From: Rhodoferax sp.
GTDB lineage: Bacteria; Pseudomonadota; Gammaproteobacteria; Burkholderiales; Burkholderiaceae_C
Assembly (NCBI GenBank): GCA_030685025.1
Contig: JAUXWC010000320.1
Span: 1 to 37,832 of the forward strand
Direction: 5' to 3'
DNA length: 37,832 bases
A program made the translations under genes and the position numbers. Below the pieces are notes generated by a model. It was not told where the DNA came from and made no database searches. It worked only from the letters and a program-made list of their open reading frames with translations. Below, piece after piece: positions 15,774 to 25,318 of this stretch (the first letter of the stretch is position 1; each line of letters starts with the position of its first letter).

Positions 15774-17261
15774 ATGCTTGAGACCCTAGAGCCCGAAGCC
15801 GTCACCCCCGCGCCGGCCACGCCGCGCACCAGTGTGCCCACGGCGCCGGTCACCGAAGGGCTGCCCGATATGGTGCAGTGGGCCGAAGGCATGTTGCTGT
15901 CGCCGCAGCACTTGCAGCAAAACGACCTGTACTGGCAAGAACAACTGCGTTACCGCCTTGCGCAAGGGGTGCCCAACGCCTGGGGCGTAAGCAGGCTGGA
16001 GATCGACCTCAACAGACTGCAAGAAGGCACGCTGCGCGTATTGCGCCTGGAGTGCGTGATGCCGGACGGCACGCCGCTGGTGTTTCCGGGCAGCTTTGTT
16101 GATGCGCTGGAGATCAACCTGAGCAAGGAGCTGGCGCAAAACCCCAAGGGTGTGCGGGTGTCCTTGTTGTTGCCGGCTCGCAGCGCCGCCTCAACCCGGC
16201 GCGACGCCTCGCTCAAACGCTACGACCTGGTGCAAGGCGCCTACGCCATTGACGAGAACACCGGCGTCGGCACGGTGCCGGTGGACCGGCTGCGGCCACG
16301 TATTTCGCTGTGCGCCACGCGCGCCATCGCCGCCCAGTACGTCGCCTGCCCCTTGCTGGAAGTGCTGCGCAACAGCAGCTCGCGCGCGGTCGAACTGGGC
16401 TCCTACCATCCACCGATGTTGCGCTGGCAGGCCGCCGACGTGCTGGGGCGCCTGAGCCTGCGCCGGCGCCTGCACATCGTCAACGACGCGCTGTGGGCCA
16501 AGCTGCGCGAGTTATGTGGCAACCGTGGCGACGACGGGCCCGGCGACGACGCCGGCAGCAACGGCGAACGCGCCGCCCTGGAGGGCGCGCGCCGCCTGGC
16601 CGCCGTGTTGCCGCACTTCGCCCTGCTCTGCAGCCGGCCCGAGGCGCGGCCGATCGAGGTCTACGACAGCCTGGCGCAGGTGGTCGGCGCCATGGCGGGC
16701 TTTGGCCTCAACCCGATTCCACCGCTGCTCGACGCTTACCACCATGAACATTGCGAGCCGCAATTTCGCCGCGCCCTGGACTACGTGGTGCGCAAGCTCA
16801 GCTACATCCACAGCAACGGCGCCTTTCTGGAGTTCGAGCAAGACGGCAACCGCTTCTCGCGCTTGCTGCCGCCCGATTGTGGCAACGAAGTGGTGGTGGA
16901 ACTGCGTTTGCCCGATGGCCGCGCCGCCAGCCAGAGTGACCGCCTGGCGCTGCTGCGCTGGCTGCAAGACGCCTGTATCGCCAGCGCCAACGTATTGGAC
17001 GATGCGCTGCGCGCACGCGTCAAAGCGCGGCCCCTCCTGCTGGACAACGATGAAATGGCGCGGCGCAAGCTGCCCACCAGCAGCACCCTGTTCGCCATCG
17101 ACAACGCGCACTTTGACCTGCCCGGCCAAGGCCGCTTGGCCTTGCTGCAAGCCGGCCAGACGCTGGTGATCGACGGTTGCGCCGAGGGCAGCGGCCTCAA
17201 GCCGGCGGCGATTCTGCTGCACCAGACGCGCCGCGTTGGTGCCACCAACCCGCGCGCGTGA
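15774..17261 (+). CDS. tssK: TssK baseplate-membrane connector (ImpJ/VasE), 495 aa
   Basis: TssK links the baseplate to the TssL/TssM membrane complex. The family mark VQWAEGMLLSPQHLQQNDLYWQEQL occurs near residues 34-58, followed by the expected shoulder region (GVSRLEIDLNRLQEGTLRV) and a C-terminal head domain with FALLCSRPEARPIEVY. A Pro/Ala/Thr-rich extension of about 30 residues precedes the conserved start, making the protein about 50 residues longer than usual. GGAGAG at 15764-15769 supports the ATG. The tssJKLM order is standard for T6SS. Confidence 0.93.
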   Translation: MLETLEPEAVTPAPATPRTSVPTAPVTEGLPDMVQWAEGMLLSPQHLQQNDLYWQEQLRYRLAQGVPNAWGVSRLEIDLNRLQEGTLRVLRLECVMPDGTPLVFPGSFVDALEINLSKELAQNPKGVRVSLLLPARSAASTRRDASLKRYDLVQGAYAIDENTGVGTVPVDRLRPRISLCATRAIAAQYVACPLLEVLRNSSSRAVELGSYHPPMLRWQAADVLGRLSLRRRLHIVNDALWAKLRELCGNRGDDGPGDDAGSNGERAALEGARRLAAVLPHFALLCSRPEARPIEVYDSLAQVVGAMAGFGLNPIPPLLDAYHHEHCEPQFRRALDYVVRKLSYIHSNGAFLEFEQDGNRFSRLLPPDCGNEVVVELRLPDGRAASQSDRLALLRWLQDACIASANVLDDALRARVKARPLLLDNDEMARRKLPTSSTLFAIDNAHFDLPGQGRLALLQAGQTLVIDGCAEGSGLKPAAILLHQTRRVGATNPRA

Positions 17262-17265
17262 CGCC

Positions 17266-18027
17266 GTGGACACGCCCGACCCCTGCCCGCCACCGGCCTT
17301 GCTGCTGGGCTTGTTCGCGGCCTTTTACGAGGAGGTGGCGCGCATCAAACAACAGGCCCAGCGCGGCACCCTGGCCGACTACCTGGCCGAGGGTGGCCCC
17401 AAGCCGGATGACGCCCCGGCGCTGGCCCGCGCCACCAGCGCGCGACTGGCCGAACTGCTGTTGGCGCAGCGCCGCAGCCTGCGCCAGCAAGGCACCGAGG
17501 CCCAGTTGCGCCTGTACGGTCAAACCAGCTACCTGATGGCGGCGTTGGCCGACGAAGTGTTGATCTTCGAACTGGCTTGGCCAGCACAGCAGGCTTGGTT
17601 GTCGGTGTTGCTGGAGCATCGGCTGTTTGGCTCGCGCTTGGCCGGGCAGCGCTTTTTTGAGCGGGCACAGCAGGTGCTGGCCTCGCCCACGCGCGACGCG
17701 CTGACACGCGACCTGGCGTCTTGCTTCCTGCTGGCGCTGCAACTGGGCTTCAAGGGCATGTACCGGGGCGAACAGGGTGAGGCAGCGCTGGAGGTGCTGC
17801 GCCTGCGTCTGTGGCGCTTCGTCAACGGCCACTCCCCGCCAGCCTACGCGCCGGTGCTGTTCCCGCAGGCCTATGCGCACACCGTGGTCGGCAGCGCCGA
17901 CCCGCGCATCGCCCCCATCGCCCCCTGGCTGCGCGCCGCGCGTTGGTGGGCTTGGGGCTTTTTGCTGCTGTCGTCATTGCTGTGGCTGTGGCTGGTGCAG
18001 CCGCTGCTTCGGCTCAACAGCGGCTGA
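17266..18027 (+). CDS. tssL: TssL inner-membrane protein (DotU/ImpK), 253 aa
   Basis: A DotU-type inner-membrane component that binds TssM and TssK. The cytoplasmic hook domain spans residues about 10-210 and includes YLMAALADEVLIFELAW, LLEHRLFGSRLAGQRFFERA and LALQLGFKGMYRG, all typical. One transmembrane helix lies near residues 226-247 (WWAWGFLLLSSLLWLWLVQ), and the protein ends a few residues later, so there is no periplasmic OmpA-like peptidoglycan-binding domain. I chose GTG 17266, which gives VDTPDPCPPP and follows the tssK stop by four bases; a TTG at 17236 overlapping tssK is possible. Confidence 0.9.
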   Translation: MDTPDPCPPPALLLGLFAAFYEEVARIKQQAQRGTLADYLAEGGPKPDDAPALARATSARLAELLLAQRRSLRQQGTEAQLRLYGQTSYLMAALADEVLIFELAWPAQQAWLSVLLEHRLFGSRLAGQRFFERAQQVLASPTRDALTRDLASCFLLALQLGFKGMYRGEQGEAALEVLRLRLWRFVNGHSPPAYAPVLFPQAYAHTVVGSADPRIAPIAPWLRAARWWAWGFLLLSSLLWLWLVQPLLRLNSG

Positions 18028-18053
18028 TTGGCGGCGCACGCACGGAGCCCCCG

Positions 18054-21000
18054 ATGAGCACGCTGTTCACCTCCCTCACGGCTGGCGGCGCTGTCCTGGC
18101 GCTGCTGGCGGCGTGGTTGGTGGCGCGCGCGCGCCAAGCCGCACCGGCGGTGGTGGGCGCGCAAGCGCCGCAAAAGCCTGGCGCGCTCAGCACCTGGCGC
18201 CAACTGCTGACAGGTGTGCTGCCCTACCTGCGCCGGCTGCTCACCACCCCTAGCGCGCAGCGTTATCGCCAGCCCTGGGTGATCTTGCTGGGGCAAGCCT
18301 CGGCCGGCAAGAGCAGCCTGCTTGCGTCCCTGCGCTGGGTGCAACAGCACTCCGACGCACAAGCCGTGGCCCGCCCAGAGCTGCCCGGCACTGCCTGGCA
18401 CAGTTTGCCGCAGGGCGTGCTGATCGACCCCGAGGGTCAGCTCAGCGCGGCCCCGGCCGGCACCGCGCAGGCCAGGTCTTGGCAGGACTTGCTCACGGCC
18501 TTGAGCGCGTTGCGGCCCGAGCGCGCGCTCGATGGGGTGGTGCTGGTGGTCTCGGCCCAGGCCCTGCAAAGCGGCGATGCCGCGCAGCGCCTGCGGCTGG
18601 CGCAAGACGCGCGGCGCCAACTGCAAGACCTGCGCCAGCAACTGAGCCTGCTGCTGCCGGTCTACGTGGTGATCAGCCAGTGCGACCTGATCGACGGCTT
18701 CGCGCCGTACTGGCGGGTGTTTCCGAATGACTTGCGCAACCAGTTGCAGGGTTGCTCGGCCCCCGGTGGCGTGCAGCAAGCGGTGGCCACCGAGTGGCTC
18801 GATCAGGCCTGGGCCGACTTGGTGGAGCGGCACAAAACCTTGCAGGTGGAGGCGGCGGCGGTGCAGGCGCAGATTGGCGAGGCGGACGCCTTTTTCCTCT
18901 ACCCGCGCCACCTGGAGGCATTGCGTGTCCACGCCAGCGCCTACCTGGCCGAAGTGTTTCAAGACAGCAGTTGGGACCAGTCCTTTCTTTGCCGGGGGGT
19001 CTTCTTCACCGGTAACGTGCAGCCGAGCGCCGCGCCGCCACAGGGTGTACGCGGCGACATCGCCTTTGTCGATGATCTGTTCCAGGCCAAGGTGCTGGCG
19101 GAGCGGGGACTGGCGCGCATCGCGCGCCAATCCATCTGGTCACGCGACCAGACGCTGCGCCGGCTTCAGCAGGCCGGCCTGCTGGCGGCCGGCCTGTTGA
19201 CGCTGGCCTTGGGTGCTGGCGCCTGGCGCCTGGACCAGCAGGTCGGCACGCTGACGCAGGCCATCACCCAGATACGTCAAACCCAGGCAGCGGTAGTGGC
19301 CAGCGAGGCCTGCATCGGCAAGGCCGAGCTCGACCAGGCGCTGGGCCAAGCCGCCGCGATGGACACACACTTGTTGTACCTGAGCCTGCCCCTGTCTTGG
19401 TTCGACTGGCGCGCCCACCAGCGCGCGGTGCAGGCGGTGGCCGACAGCGTGCTGGCGCGCAGCGTGTTCCCGGCCTTGGCCTGCGCCTTACAGCAACGCG
19501 CCGCCACGCTGCACAGCGCCTTGCCGCAGCCCAGCCAGGCCACGCTGGCGGGCATCGCGGTGCAGGGCTCCGATTACGCCCGCCTGCTGGCCACGATTCG
19601 GGTTCAGGCGCTGGCGGTGCAAAGCCTGGAACTCAACTTGCGCCGCTTCGACACCTTGCTGGCAGTGCCCTCGGCCAGCCCCGACAGCAAGCTCGAAGCG
19701 CTCAACCAACTCAGCCAGTACCTCTACCACGCGCCGCTGCCCAGTACCGCGCTGCAAGGCCGTGGCCTGGTGCGGGAGGCCCTGCAACAGGTGCCCTACA
19801 GCGCCGCAGTGCCCTTGCCCGCGCGCATGCGGGCCTCGTTTGCCGAGCAACTGCAAGCACTGTCGCTACAGTTGCAGCAGGCGCTGCTGCAAGAGGTGGC
19901 CATGGGGCCAACCCTGCTGGCGCGGCTGGAGGCGCATAACCCGCCGGTGGCCGACAACAGCCGCTGGTTCACCTCCTGGCTGAGCTGGGTCAGCCAGAGC
20001 TGGCTACCCTCTGACCCGGCCAACAACCCCTGCACCCAGGATGCGCGCGAGCTGGAGCGGCTGCTGCGCCCGCTGGTGCAGGCTTACCAGTACCCGACCA
20101 CGCTGCTGTCGGCCTTGCCCCGGTACGGCGAAGCCAAGTGTTACCAACCGGCGATGGCGGTGCTGCGTGGTATGCAGATGGCGCCCTACGGCGCCTTGGC
20201 GGTCACCCAGGGCAAGGGAGCCACGCTGGTGTTGAACCCCGAACTGGGCGCCGAGGTGCGCGGTTTTGCCGCCTTGCTGAGCCAAAGCTTCATGCAGGTG
20301 CGCCAGCCGCTGGCCTTCTCCTGCCTGAAGTCGGCGCCGGCCTGGCGCACCGTGGATGTGGGCAAAGCCGAGTCCTACGCGCGCGAGTTCCAGCAGTTCA
20401 GTACCACGCAGGCACTGGCCCCGCTGGGCACGCCCAGCGCGCGCCAACCCCTGTTTGTGCGGGTCGCCAGCGACCAGCTTGAACAGGTGATGAACGACGC
20501 CTTGCGCGCCGCGCAGGCCTCAGCCGGCGCGCCGCCGGTGCTGCTGGGCCTGGACGCAGTATCAGCCGCCGACCAGCAACTGCTGGAACAAAGCAATGCC
20601 TTCGGCCAAGCGCTGCAACCCTTGCTGGCAACGCTGCGGCTGTACCGCCAACTGGGCTTTGCCAAGAGCGGCGCCGTGGTGTCGCAATGCACGCGCGACT
20701 TTGCATCCGACGCGCTGGCGCGGGTGTCAAGCCTGGTGGACCAAAGCCGCCTCTACCAACCCGAGGCCGGGCCGGCCGACGGCGCGCTGGTCAGCCTGGG
20801 CAGCACACCAGTGCTGCGCGACTACCTGGGCCGCCAGATGGCGCGCGCCCAGGTGCTGACCGGCTACGCCAACCCCTTCACCGCGCTGCTGCGCAACACC
20901 GACGGGATCAACGACGCGCAACGCGACAACACCCAGTCGCTGCCCTACTGGACCAACAGCATCAACCAGTTGAACAGTTATGTGCAGTTCAAGGAGCCGG

Positions 21001-22034
21001 CCGGCCAGGTCGGCGCGCTCGACAGCTTGTTTCTCAAGACCGTGGCCGACCTGAGCTACGCCAACTGCGCCAAACAACTGGCCGCTTACACGCCGCCGGA
21101 CTACGGCAACGACCTGTTCTCCAGCCGGCGCAAGAGCCTGTTGCAATGGCTTGGCGCCCTGTGCACCAACCGTCAGGCCACCACCAGCGCCGACGCCTAC
21201 AACCGCCTGGCCAAACGTTTTGGCACTGAGCTGGCCGGGCGTTACCCGTTTGGCACCTTGGACAACGCGAGCGAAGCTTCGCTGGGCAGCACCAAGGCCT
21301 TCTTCCTCGACTACGACTTGCAGCGCGCCAGCCTGGAGCAAAGCCTGTCGGGCGTGGACCGCAGCCAGTGGAAGAGCCAACTCGACTTCATCAATCAGTT
21401 GGACCAGGTGGCGGCCTTCCTGCGCGGCAGCCTCAGCGCCACGCCGGCCAGCCAGCCGCTGCGCCTGGCCGTGAGCTTTCGCGCCCAGCCAACGCCGAGC
21501 GCCGGCGGTGCCAGCAACGCCGCGGCGCTGGGCAACCAGGTAGTGAGCTGGTCACTGAGCGCCGGTGCACGGGTCATCAACTACCCCAGCCTGAGCGCGC
21601 CCACGCTGGACTGGCCGTTTGGCCAGGCGTTGGAGCTGAACCTGAACTGGGCCGAACGCTCGGTCTGGCGCCCAGTGGCCACCAGCAGTTCGACCGCCAG
21701 CGGTCTGGTGATCGACGGGGCCAGCGCGGGCTTCTCCAGCGGCGGCAACTGGGCGCTGCTGCGTTTGCTGGAGCGCTTTCAACCCAAGCTGGTACCCGCC
21801 AGCGACCCCAACGACCCGAACCGCCGGCTGCTCGAACTGGTGGTGCCGGTGATCCGCACCGACAGCACGCCGGTCAGCAGCGCGCCCAGCCAGGCGGTGC
21901 TGTACCTGGGGCTGAACCTGTCGGCCAATGACAGCAAGGGTCCAACACCGGTCAGCGTCAACTGGCCCGGAGCTTTCCCGCGCACGGCGCCGGCCGCGCC
22001 AGCCAACCCCATCCCTGCAACAACGTCGAGGTAA
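18054..22034 (+). CDS. tssM: TssM inner-membrane channel-like protein (IcmF/VasK), 1326 aa
   Basis: The largest envelope component, bridging inner and outer membranes through TssL and TssJ. A transmembrane helix lies at residues about 4-24. An intact Walker A motif GQASAGKSS occurs at 80-88 in the cytoplasmic NTPase-like domain. Further marks are VYVVISQCDLIDGF and FLCRGVFFTGN. A second transmembrane helix lies near 370-392 (LLAAGLLTLALGAGAW), followed by a long periplasmic part ending in the TssM C-terminal beta domain. CGGAG at 18042-18046 supports ATG 18054. Usual TssM proteins have two helices before the NTPase domain; only one is visible here (see findings for an alternative GTG start). 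Confidence 0.93.
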   Translation: MSTLFTSLTAGGAVLALLAAWLVARARQAAPAVVGAQAPQKPGALSTWRQLLTGVLPYLRRLLTTPSAQRYRQPWVILLGQASAGKSSLLASLRWVQQHSDAQAVARPELPGTAWHSLPQGVLIDPEGQLSAAPAGTAQARSWQDLLTALSALRPERALDGVVLVVSAQALQSGDAAQRLRLAQDARRQLQDLRQQLSLLLPVYVVISQCDLIDGFAPYWRVFPNDLRNQLQGCSAPGGVQQAVATEWLDQAWADLVERHKTLQVEAAAVQAQIGEADAFFLYPRHLEALRVHASAYLAEVFQDSSWDQSFLCRGVFFTGNVQPSAAPPQGVRGDIAFVDDLFQAKVLAERGLARIARQSIWSRDQTLRRLQQAGLLAAGLLTLALGAGAWRLDQQVGTLTQAITQIRQTQAAVVASEACIGKAELDQALGQAAAMDTHLLYLSLPLSWFDWRAHQRAVQAVADSVLARSVFPALACALQQRAATLHSALPQPSQATLAGIAVQGSDYARLLATIRVQALAVQSLELNLRRFDTLLAVPSASPDSKLEALNQLSQYLYHAPLPSTALQGRGLVREALQQVPYSAAVPLPARMRASFAEQLQALSLQLQQALLQEVAMGPTLLARLEAHNPPVADNSRWFTSWLSWVSQSWLPSDPANNPCTQDARELERLLRPLVQAYQYPTTLLSALPRYGEAKCYQPAMAVLRGMQMAPYGALAVTQGKGATLVLNPELGAEVRGFAALLSQSFMQVRQPLAFSCLKSAPAWRTVDVGKAESYAREFQQFSTTQALAPLGTPSARQPLFVRVASDQLEQVMNDALRAAQASAGAPPVLLGLDAVSAADQQLLEQSNAFGQALQPLLATLRLYRQLGFAKSGAVVSQCTRDFASDALARVSSLVDQSRLYQPEAGPADGALVSLGSTPVLRDYLGRQMARAQVLTGYANPFTALLRNTDGINDAQRDNTQSLPYWTNSINQLNSYVQFKEPAGQVGALDSLFLKTVADLSYANCAKQLAAYTPPDYGNDLFSSRRKSLLQWLGALCTNRQATTSADAYNRLAKRFGTELAGRYPFGTLDNASEASLGSTKAFFLDYDLQRASLEQSLSGVDRSQWKSQLDFINQLDQVAAFLRGSLSATPASQPLRLAVSFRAQPTPSAGGASNAAALGNQVVSWSLSAGARVINYPSLSAPTLDWPFGQALELNLNWAERSVWRPVATSSSTASGLVIDGASAGFSSGGNWALLRLLERFQPKLVPASDPNDPNRRLLELVVPVIRTDSTPVSSAPSQAVLYLGLNLSANDSKGPTPVSVNWPGAFPRTAPAAPANPIPATTSR

Positions 22035-22040
22035 ACCAGC

Positions 22041-23165
22041 ATGAACACCGAACTTCTGGAACACGCCCAGCAACACTTCGCGCAACGCCTGCACTGCTCG
22101 CTGGCGGACTTGCTGGAGCCGATTGATGCGCAGCACCCAGCGGGTTACTGCGTCAAGAGCAGCGGCGTCTACCACGCCATCCAAAGCGCCCGGCGCGAGG
22201 ACGACGCGAGCCTGCCGCAAGGGCCGTGGCAGTGCGAGCTCAAACGCGCCGACTGGGCGGCGGTGAGCAACACCGCCGCCGACAACCTGCGCCGCCAGAG
22301 CAAAGACCTGCAACTCGCCGCCTGGTTGCTCGAAGCCCAGTTGCACCAATGCGGTTTTGCCGGCCTGGCGCCGGCCTTGGTGCTGATGAACGAGCTGATC
22401 CGCCGTTTCTGGCAAGGTCTTCATCCACAAGAGGCGGATGGTGGCTGCACCCACCGCGCCAATGTGCTGCGCTGGATCAACAAGAAGCTGCTGCCGGCGC
22501 TCAAGCAGGTCCCGTTGACCGATGTTGTCCAGGGTCTCAACTATGGCTGGGCTGAGCGCGAGGCGGCCTGGCGGCGCGAACAGCTCAAACCCGCCGTGGG
22601 GGCGAACGAGGGTGAAACCACGCTGCAAGCCATCCACAGCGCCATGGCCCAGAGCCCGGCCACGCATCACCTGGCGCTGCACACCGAATTGCGCTGGAGC
22701 CTGCAGGCCGTGCTGTGCCTCACGCAAACCGTGGACGACTGCTTCGGCGACGACAAGCCCAGCCTGGCCAGCCTGGCCGGCTTGCTCAAACAAATGTTGG
22801 CGGTGGTGGAAGGCGAGTTGCACCGCCGTGGTCTGTTGCCAAGCGCGCCCAGTTTGGTCGGCGAGGTGGCAACGGCCCCGGCTGCGCCGCGCCTCCCAAC
22901 CGTGGCGCAAGCGGCGCCAGCCAGCCCCCCGAGCAGCGCCGACGCGCGCGCCCAGGCCTACGCCCTGCTGGAGCAGGCCGCCAGTACCCTGTTGCAGACC
23001 GACCCCCACAGCCCCACCCCTTACCTGGTGCAGCGTGCCGTGCAGTGGGGCCGCCTGAGCACCGCCGAGCTGTACCAGGAGGTGTTTATCCGCATGGGCG
23101 GGCAACTCAACATTTTCGAGCTGCTGGGGCTGCAAGTGCCAAGCGGCGAAGCCGCCACACAGTGA
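22041..23165 (+). CDS. tssA: TssA-type protein with ImpA N-terminal domain (374 aa)
   Basis: The N-terminal ImpA_N domain is recognisable: LLEPIDAQHPAGYCVKSSGVYHAIQSARREDDASLPQG, then DWAAVSNTAADNLRRQSKDLQLAAWLLEAQ, near residues 25-105. Proteins with this domain are baseplate or sheath-cap chaperones (TssA) that guide tube and sheath polymerisation. The C-terminal part (about 300-370) has a short region ending YLVQRAVQWGRLSTAELYQEVFIRMGGQLNIFELLGL, typical of the shorter TssA class. It starts six bases after tssM ends, with GAGGT upstream, and is followed closely by the next gene. Confidence 0.9.
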   Translation: MNTELLEHAQQHFAQRLHCSLADLLEPIDAQHPAGYCVKSSGVYHAIQSARREDDASLPQGPWQCELKRADWAAVSNTAADNLRRQSKDLQLAAWLLEAQLHQCGFAGLAPALVLMNELIRRFWQGLHPQEADGGCTHRANVLRWINKKLLPALKQVPLTDVVQGLNYGWAEREAAWRREQLKPAVGANEGETTLQAIHSAMAQSPATHHLALHTELRWSLQAVLCLTQTVDDCFGDDKPSLASLAGLLKQMLAVVEGELHRRGLLPSAPSLVGEVATAPAAPRLPTVAQAAPASPPSSADARAQAYALLEQAASTLLQTDPHSPTPYLVQRAVQWGRLSTAELYQEVFIRMGGQLNIFELLGLQVPSGEAATQ

Positions 23166-23176
23166 AGGAGCCCCGC

Positions 23177-25318
23177 ATGCAAGCCGTCAAGAACACCGTT
23201 CCGGTCGCGTCCGCCGACCAACCAGACCCCATGGCGACCGACCAGACCTTCGATCAGGCCGTGGCGCCGTTGCGCGCGCCGCCTCAACTGGCCGCCTCCT
23301 TGTTGGTATCGCCCCGCTTGGTGCAAGCCTGGTCGGAGTTGCTGGTGATGCACTGGAGCCGCATGGAGCGGCTCGGTGGCCTGGACCTGAGCCAAGCCCT
23401 GTACGTGTTGGATTTCGCGCCGGCCGATGCGGGCCTGGCCTGCGGCATGCTGCCGGCGTTGGAGCGCGCGCTGCAGGCGCGTGGCATGCTGGGCTGGCCG
23501 CTGCGCTACGTCTTGTGTCCCTTGCATGGCGCCACCGCCCAGGTTGACGCCTGGCTGCGCCAACCCGAGCTGCAGCCTTTCGTGCAACGCGGCTGGCTCG
23601 ACCGGGCGATCTGGCGGGCGCGCACCGGCCATCCGCTGCTGTTGGGCGCCAGCCGCTTTGCCTTGTTTGGCGCGCGCAACCCGGTGGTGGCCCTGTGCGC
23701 CGGTGCCCTGTCGAACCTGCCGATGCAACTACACGGCACGCACTACGGGCAACTGATGCAGGCCCACGCCGCGCTGCGACCGCCCGAGCAGGCCACGCAG
23801 CCGCATCGCCTGGATTACACCTGGCGCGGCGTGGACACCGACGCCGCGCGCTGCGGCAGCGACGCCTTGCTGCTGGAGCACTACCGCGTGGGCGTGACCA
23901 GGGCGCCGATCCTGCTGTCTGAAGCCAGCCTGGCGATGGCAGACGCGCTGGCCGACTTCTCCGCTGGCTGCTACCTGCTGCTGGCAAGCGACCGTGGGGT
24001 GCCCGATGAACGGCACATCCGCGAAGGCGCCCTGACCCCCCCAAATGAGGGGACGCCCGGTCAATTGCAACTACCGGTCAACTTCCATGCCCTGGCTTGG
24101 CACCAGCAACAGGCCGGCGCGCGGGTGGCCAATTTGCATTGCGGCGAACTCGACGCAGTGGTGCACCTGGCCTGCCGCGATGACCGGGTGGGCCTGGACG
24201 AGGCCAGTTGGCAAGGCCTGCTGGCGTGCGCTGACGCAGGTCACCCCGCCGACCGCTGGTGGGCCAGCGCCACCACGCCATGCCACGCGCTGACACAGCT
24301 CAATTTCGAGTTGCGCCGCTCGGGCTACGACCCATGGCAACTCACCTCGTTGCTGCAGCAGGTGCCAGCCCTGCAGCCAGAGGTATTCGCCAGCGCCAGC
24401 GAGGCCACGCTGGCCGCGTTACGCCACAGCCTGGCCCTGAGTTGGCGTCAATTGCCGCGCACCCAGTGCAGCGACGCCCTGCGCGTGGCCCTGGTGGACC
24501 TGCTCTTGCAGTTGGGCGATTGGCCGCTGGCGCGACAGGTGCTGCAAGACAGCGACGCCACGCCCACGCACGCTGCGCCGCTGGAACTGCAACGCGCCCA
24601 CCTGGCGCTGGCCACCGGGGACACGCCAGGGGCGCGATGGCACCTGGCGCGCTACCTGGCATGCTGTCCGCAAGACGACGCAGCGCGGGACCTGGATGCT
24701 TTTTTGGAGCGGCGGCAACGGCGCCACCGCCATCAGCCCTGGCACATGGATGACACCTGGCCCGCAGACGAACTTCGGCTTGAACTGTTGGACCAACTCC
24801 ACTTCGGCGCTTGGTTGCACCAATTTCGCGACCCGCTTACGGCGCCGTTGGTCGGTCTGCCATCCATCGCCACCGTGGGTGAGGTGCAAGCCTATCTGGA
24901 CGATATTTCCCAGGGCGAAGGCGCCGAGTTTGCGGTGCTGCACCACGACGCGGGTCTGGTCGGGTCGGTGGGCTTTGGTGTGCTGGAGGACATGGCCCAC
25001 ATCCATTTCTGGATCGGCGCCGACCACCAAGGCCGCGGCTGGGGCACACGCGCCGTGGCGCTGCTGTGCCGCGCCCTGCGGGTCCGTGGCATGCGCCATG
25101 TGTTCACCTCGGTGTATCGGGAAAACATCCGGTCGCAGCGCATTCTTGCGCGCGCCGGTTTTGTGCTCTTGGCACACCAGGGCCAAGGCGGCGATGCGGC
25201 CTACCAATTCTTGCACTTGCCGCTGACCGACGCGGCGACCCCCAGCGCACCCGATGAGTTGGAACACCGCCTGCTGCGCGTCTGCGCCGCAGTAGGGTCA
25301 CCCCTGCTGAGTGTGTGA
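23177..25318 (+). CDS. Three-part protein: methyltransferase-like, TPR-like and GNAT domains (713 aa)
   Basis: The C-terminal part, residues about 565-690, is a GNAT acetyltransferase of the RimJ type: FAVLHHDAGLVGSVGFG, HIHFWIGADHQGRGWGTRAV with the acetyl-CoA motif Q618-G-R-G-W-G623, and VYRENIRSQRILARAGF. The N-terminal part, about 70-330, has Rossmann-like alternation (ALYVLDFAPADAG, LRYVLCPL, VVALCAGALSNLPM) that recalls MidA-like SAM-dependent methyltransferases, but I see no clear GxGxG motif. Residues about 430-545 are TPR-like helices. It is the last gene of the operon, 11 bases after tssA, with AAGGAG at 23165-23170. It may modify a T6SS component or cargo; that is inference. Confidence 0.75.
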   Translation: MQAVKNTVPVASADQPDPMATDQTFDQAVAPLRAPPQLAASLLVSPRLVQAWSELLVMHWSRMERLGGLDLSQALYVLDFAPADAGLACGMLPALERALQARGMLGWPLRYVLCPLHGATAQVDAWLRQPELQPFVQRGWLDRAIWRARTGHPLLLGASRFALFGARNPVVALCAGALSNLPMQLHGTHYGQLMQAHAALRPPEQATQPHRLDYTWRGVDTDAARCGSDALLLEHYRVGVTRAPILLSEASLAMADALADFSAGCYLLLASDRGVPDERHIREGALTPPNEGTPGQLQLPVNFHALAWHQQQAGARVANLHCGELDAVVHLACRDDRVGLDEASWQGLLACADAGHPADRWWASATTPCHALTQLNFELRRSGYDPWQLTSLLQQVPALQPEVFASASEATLAALRHSLALSWRQLPRTQCSDALRVALVDLLLQLGDWPLARQVLQDSDATPTHAAPLELQRAHLALATGDTPGARWHLARYLACCPQDDAARDLDAFLERRQRRHRHQPWHMDDTWPADELRLELLDQLHFGAWLHQFRDPLTAPLVGLPSIATVGEVQAYLDDISQGEGAEFAVLHHDAGLVGSVGFGVLEDMAHIHFWIGADHQGRGWGTRAVALLCRALRVRGMRHVFTSVYRENIRSQRILARAGFVLLAHQGQGGDAAYQFLHLPLTDAATPSAPDELEHRLLRVCAAVGSPLLSV

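Noticed and set aside
21552-23135. Minus-strand open frame of 527 codons opposite tssM and tssA
   Set aside because: Shadow frame; TssM C-terminus and TssA are clear on the other strand.
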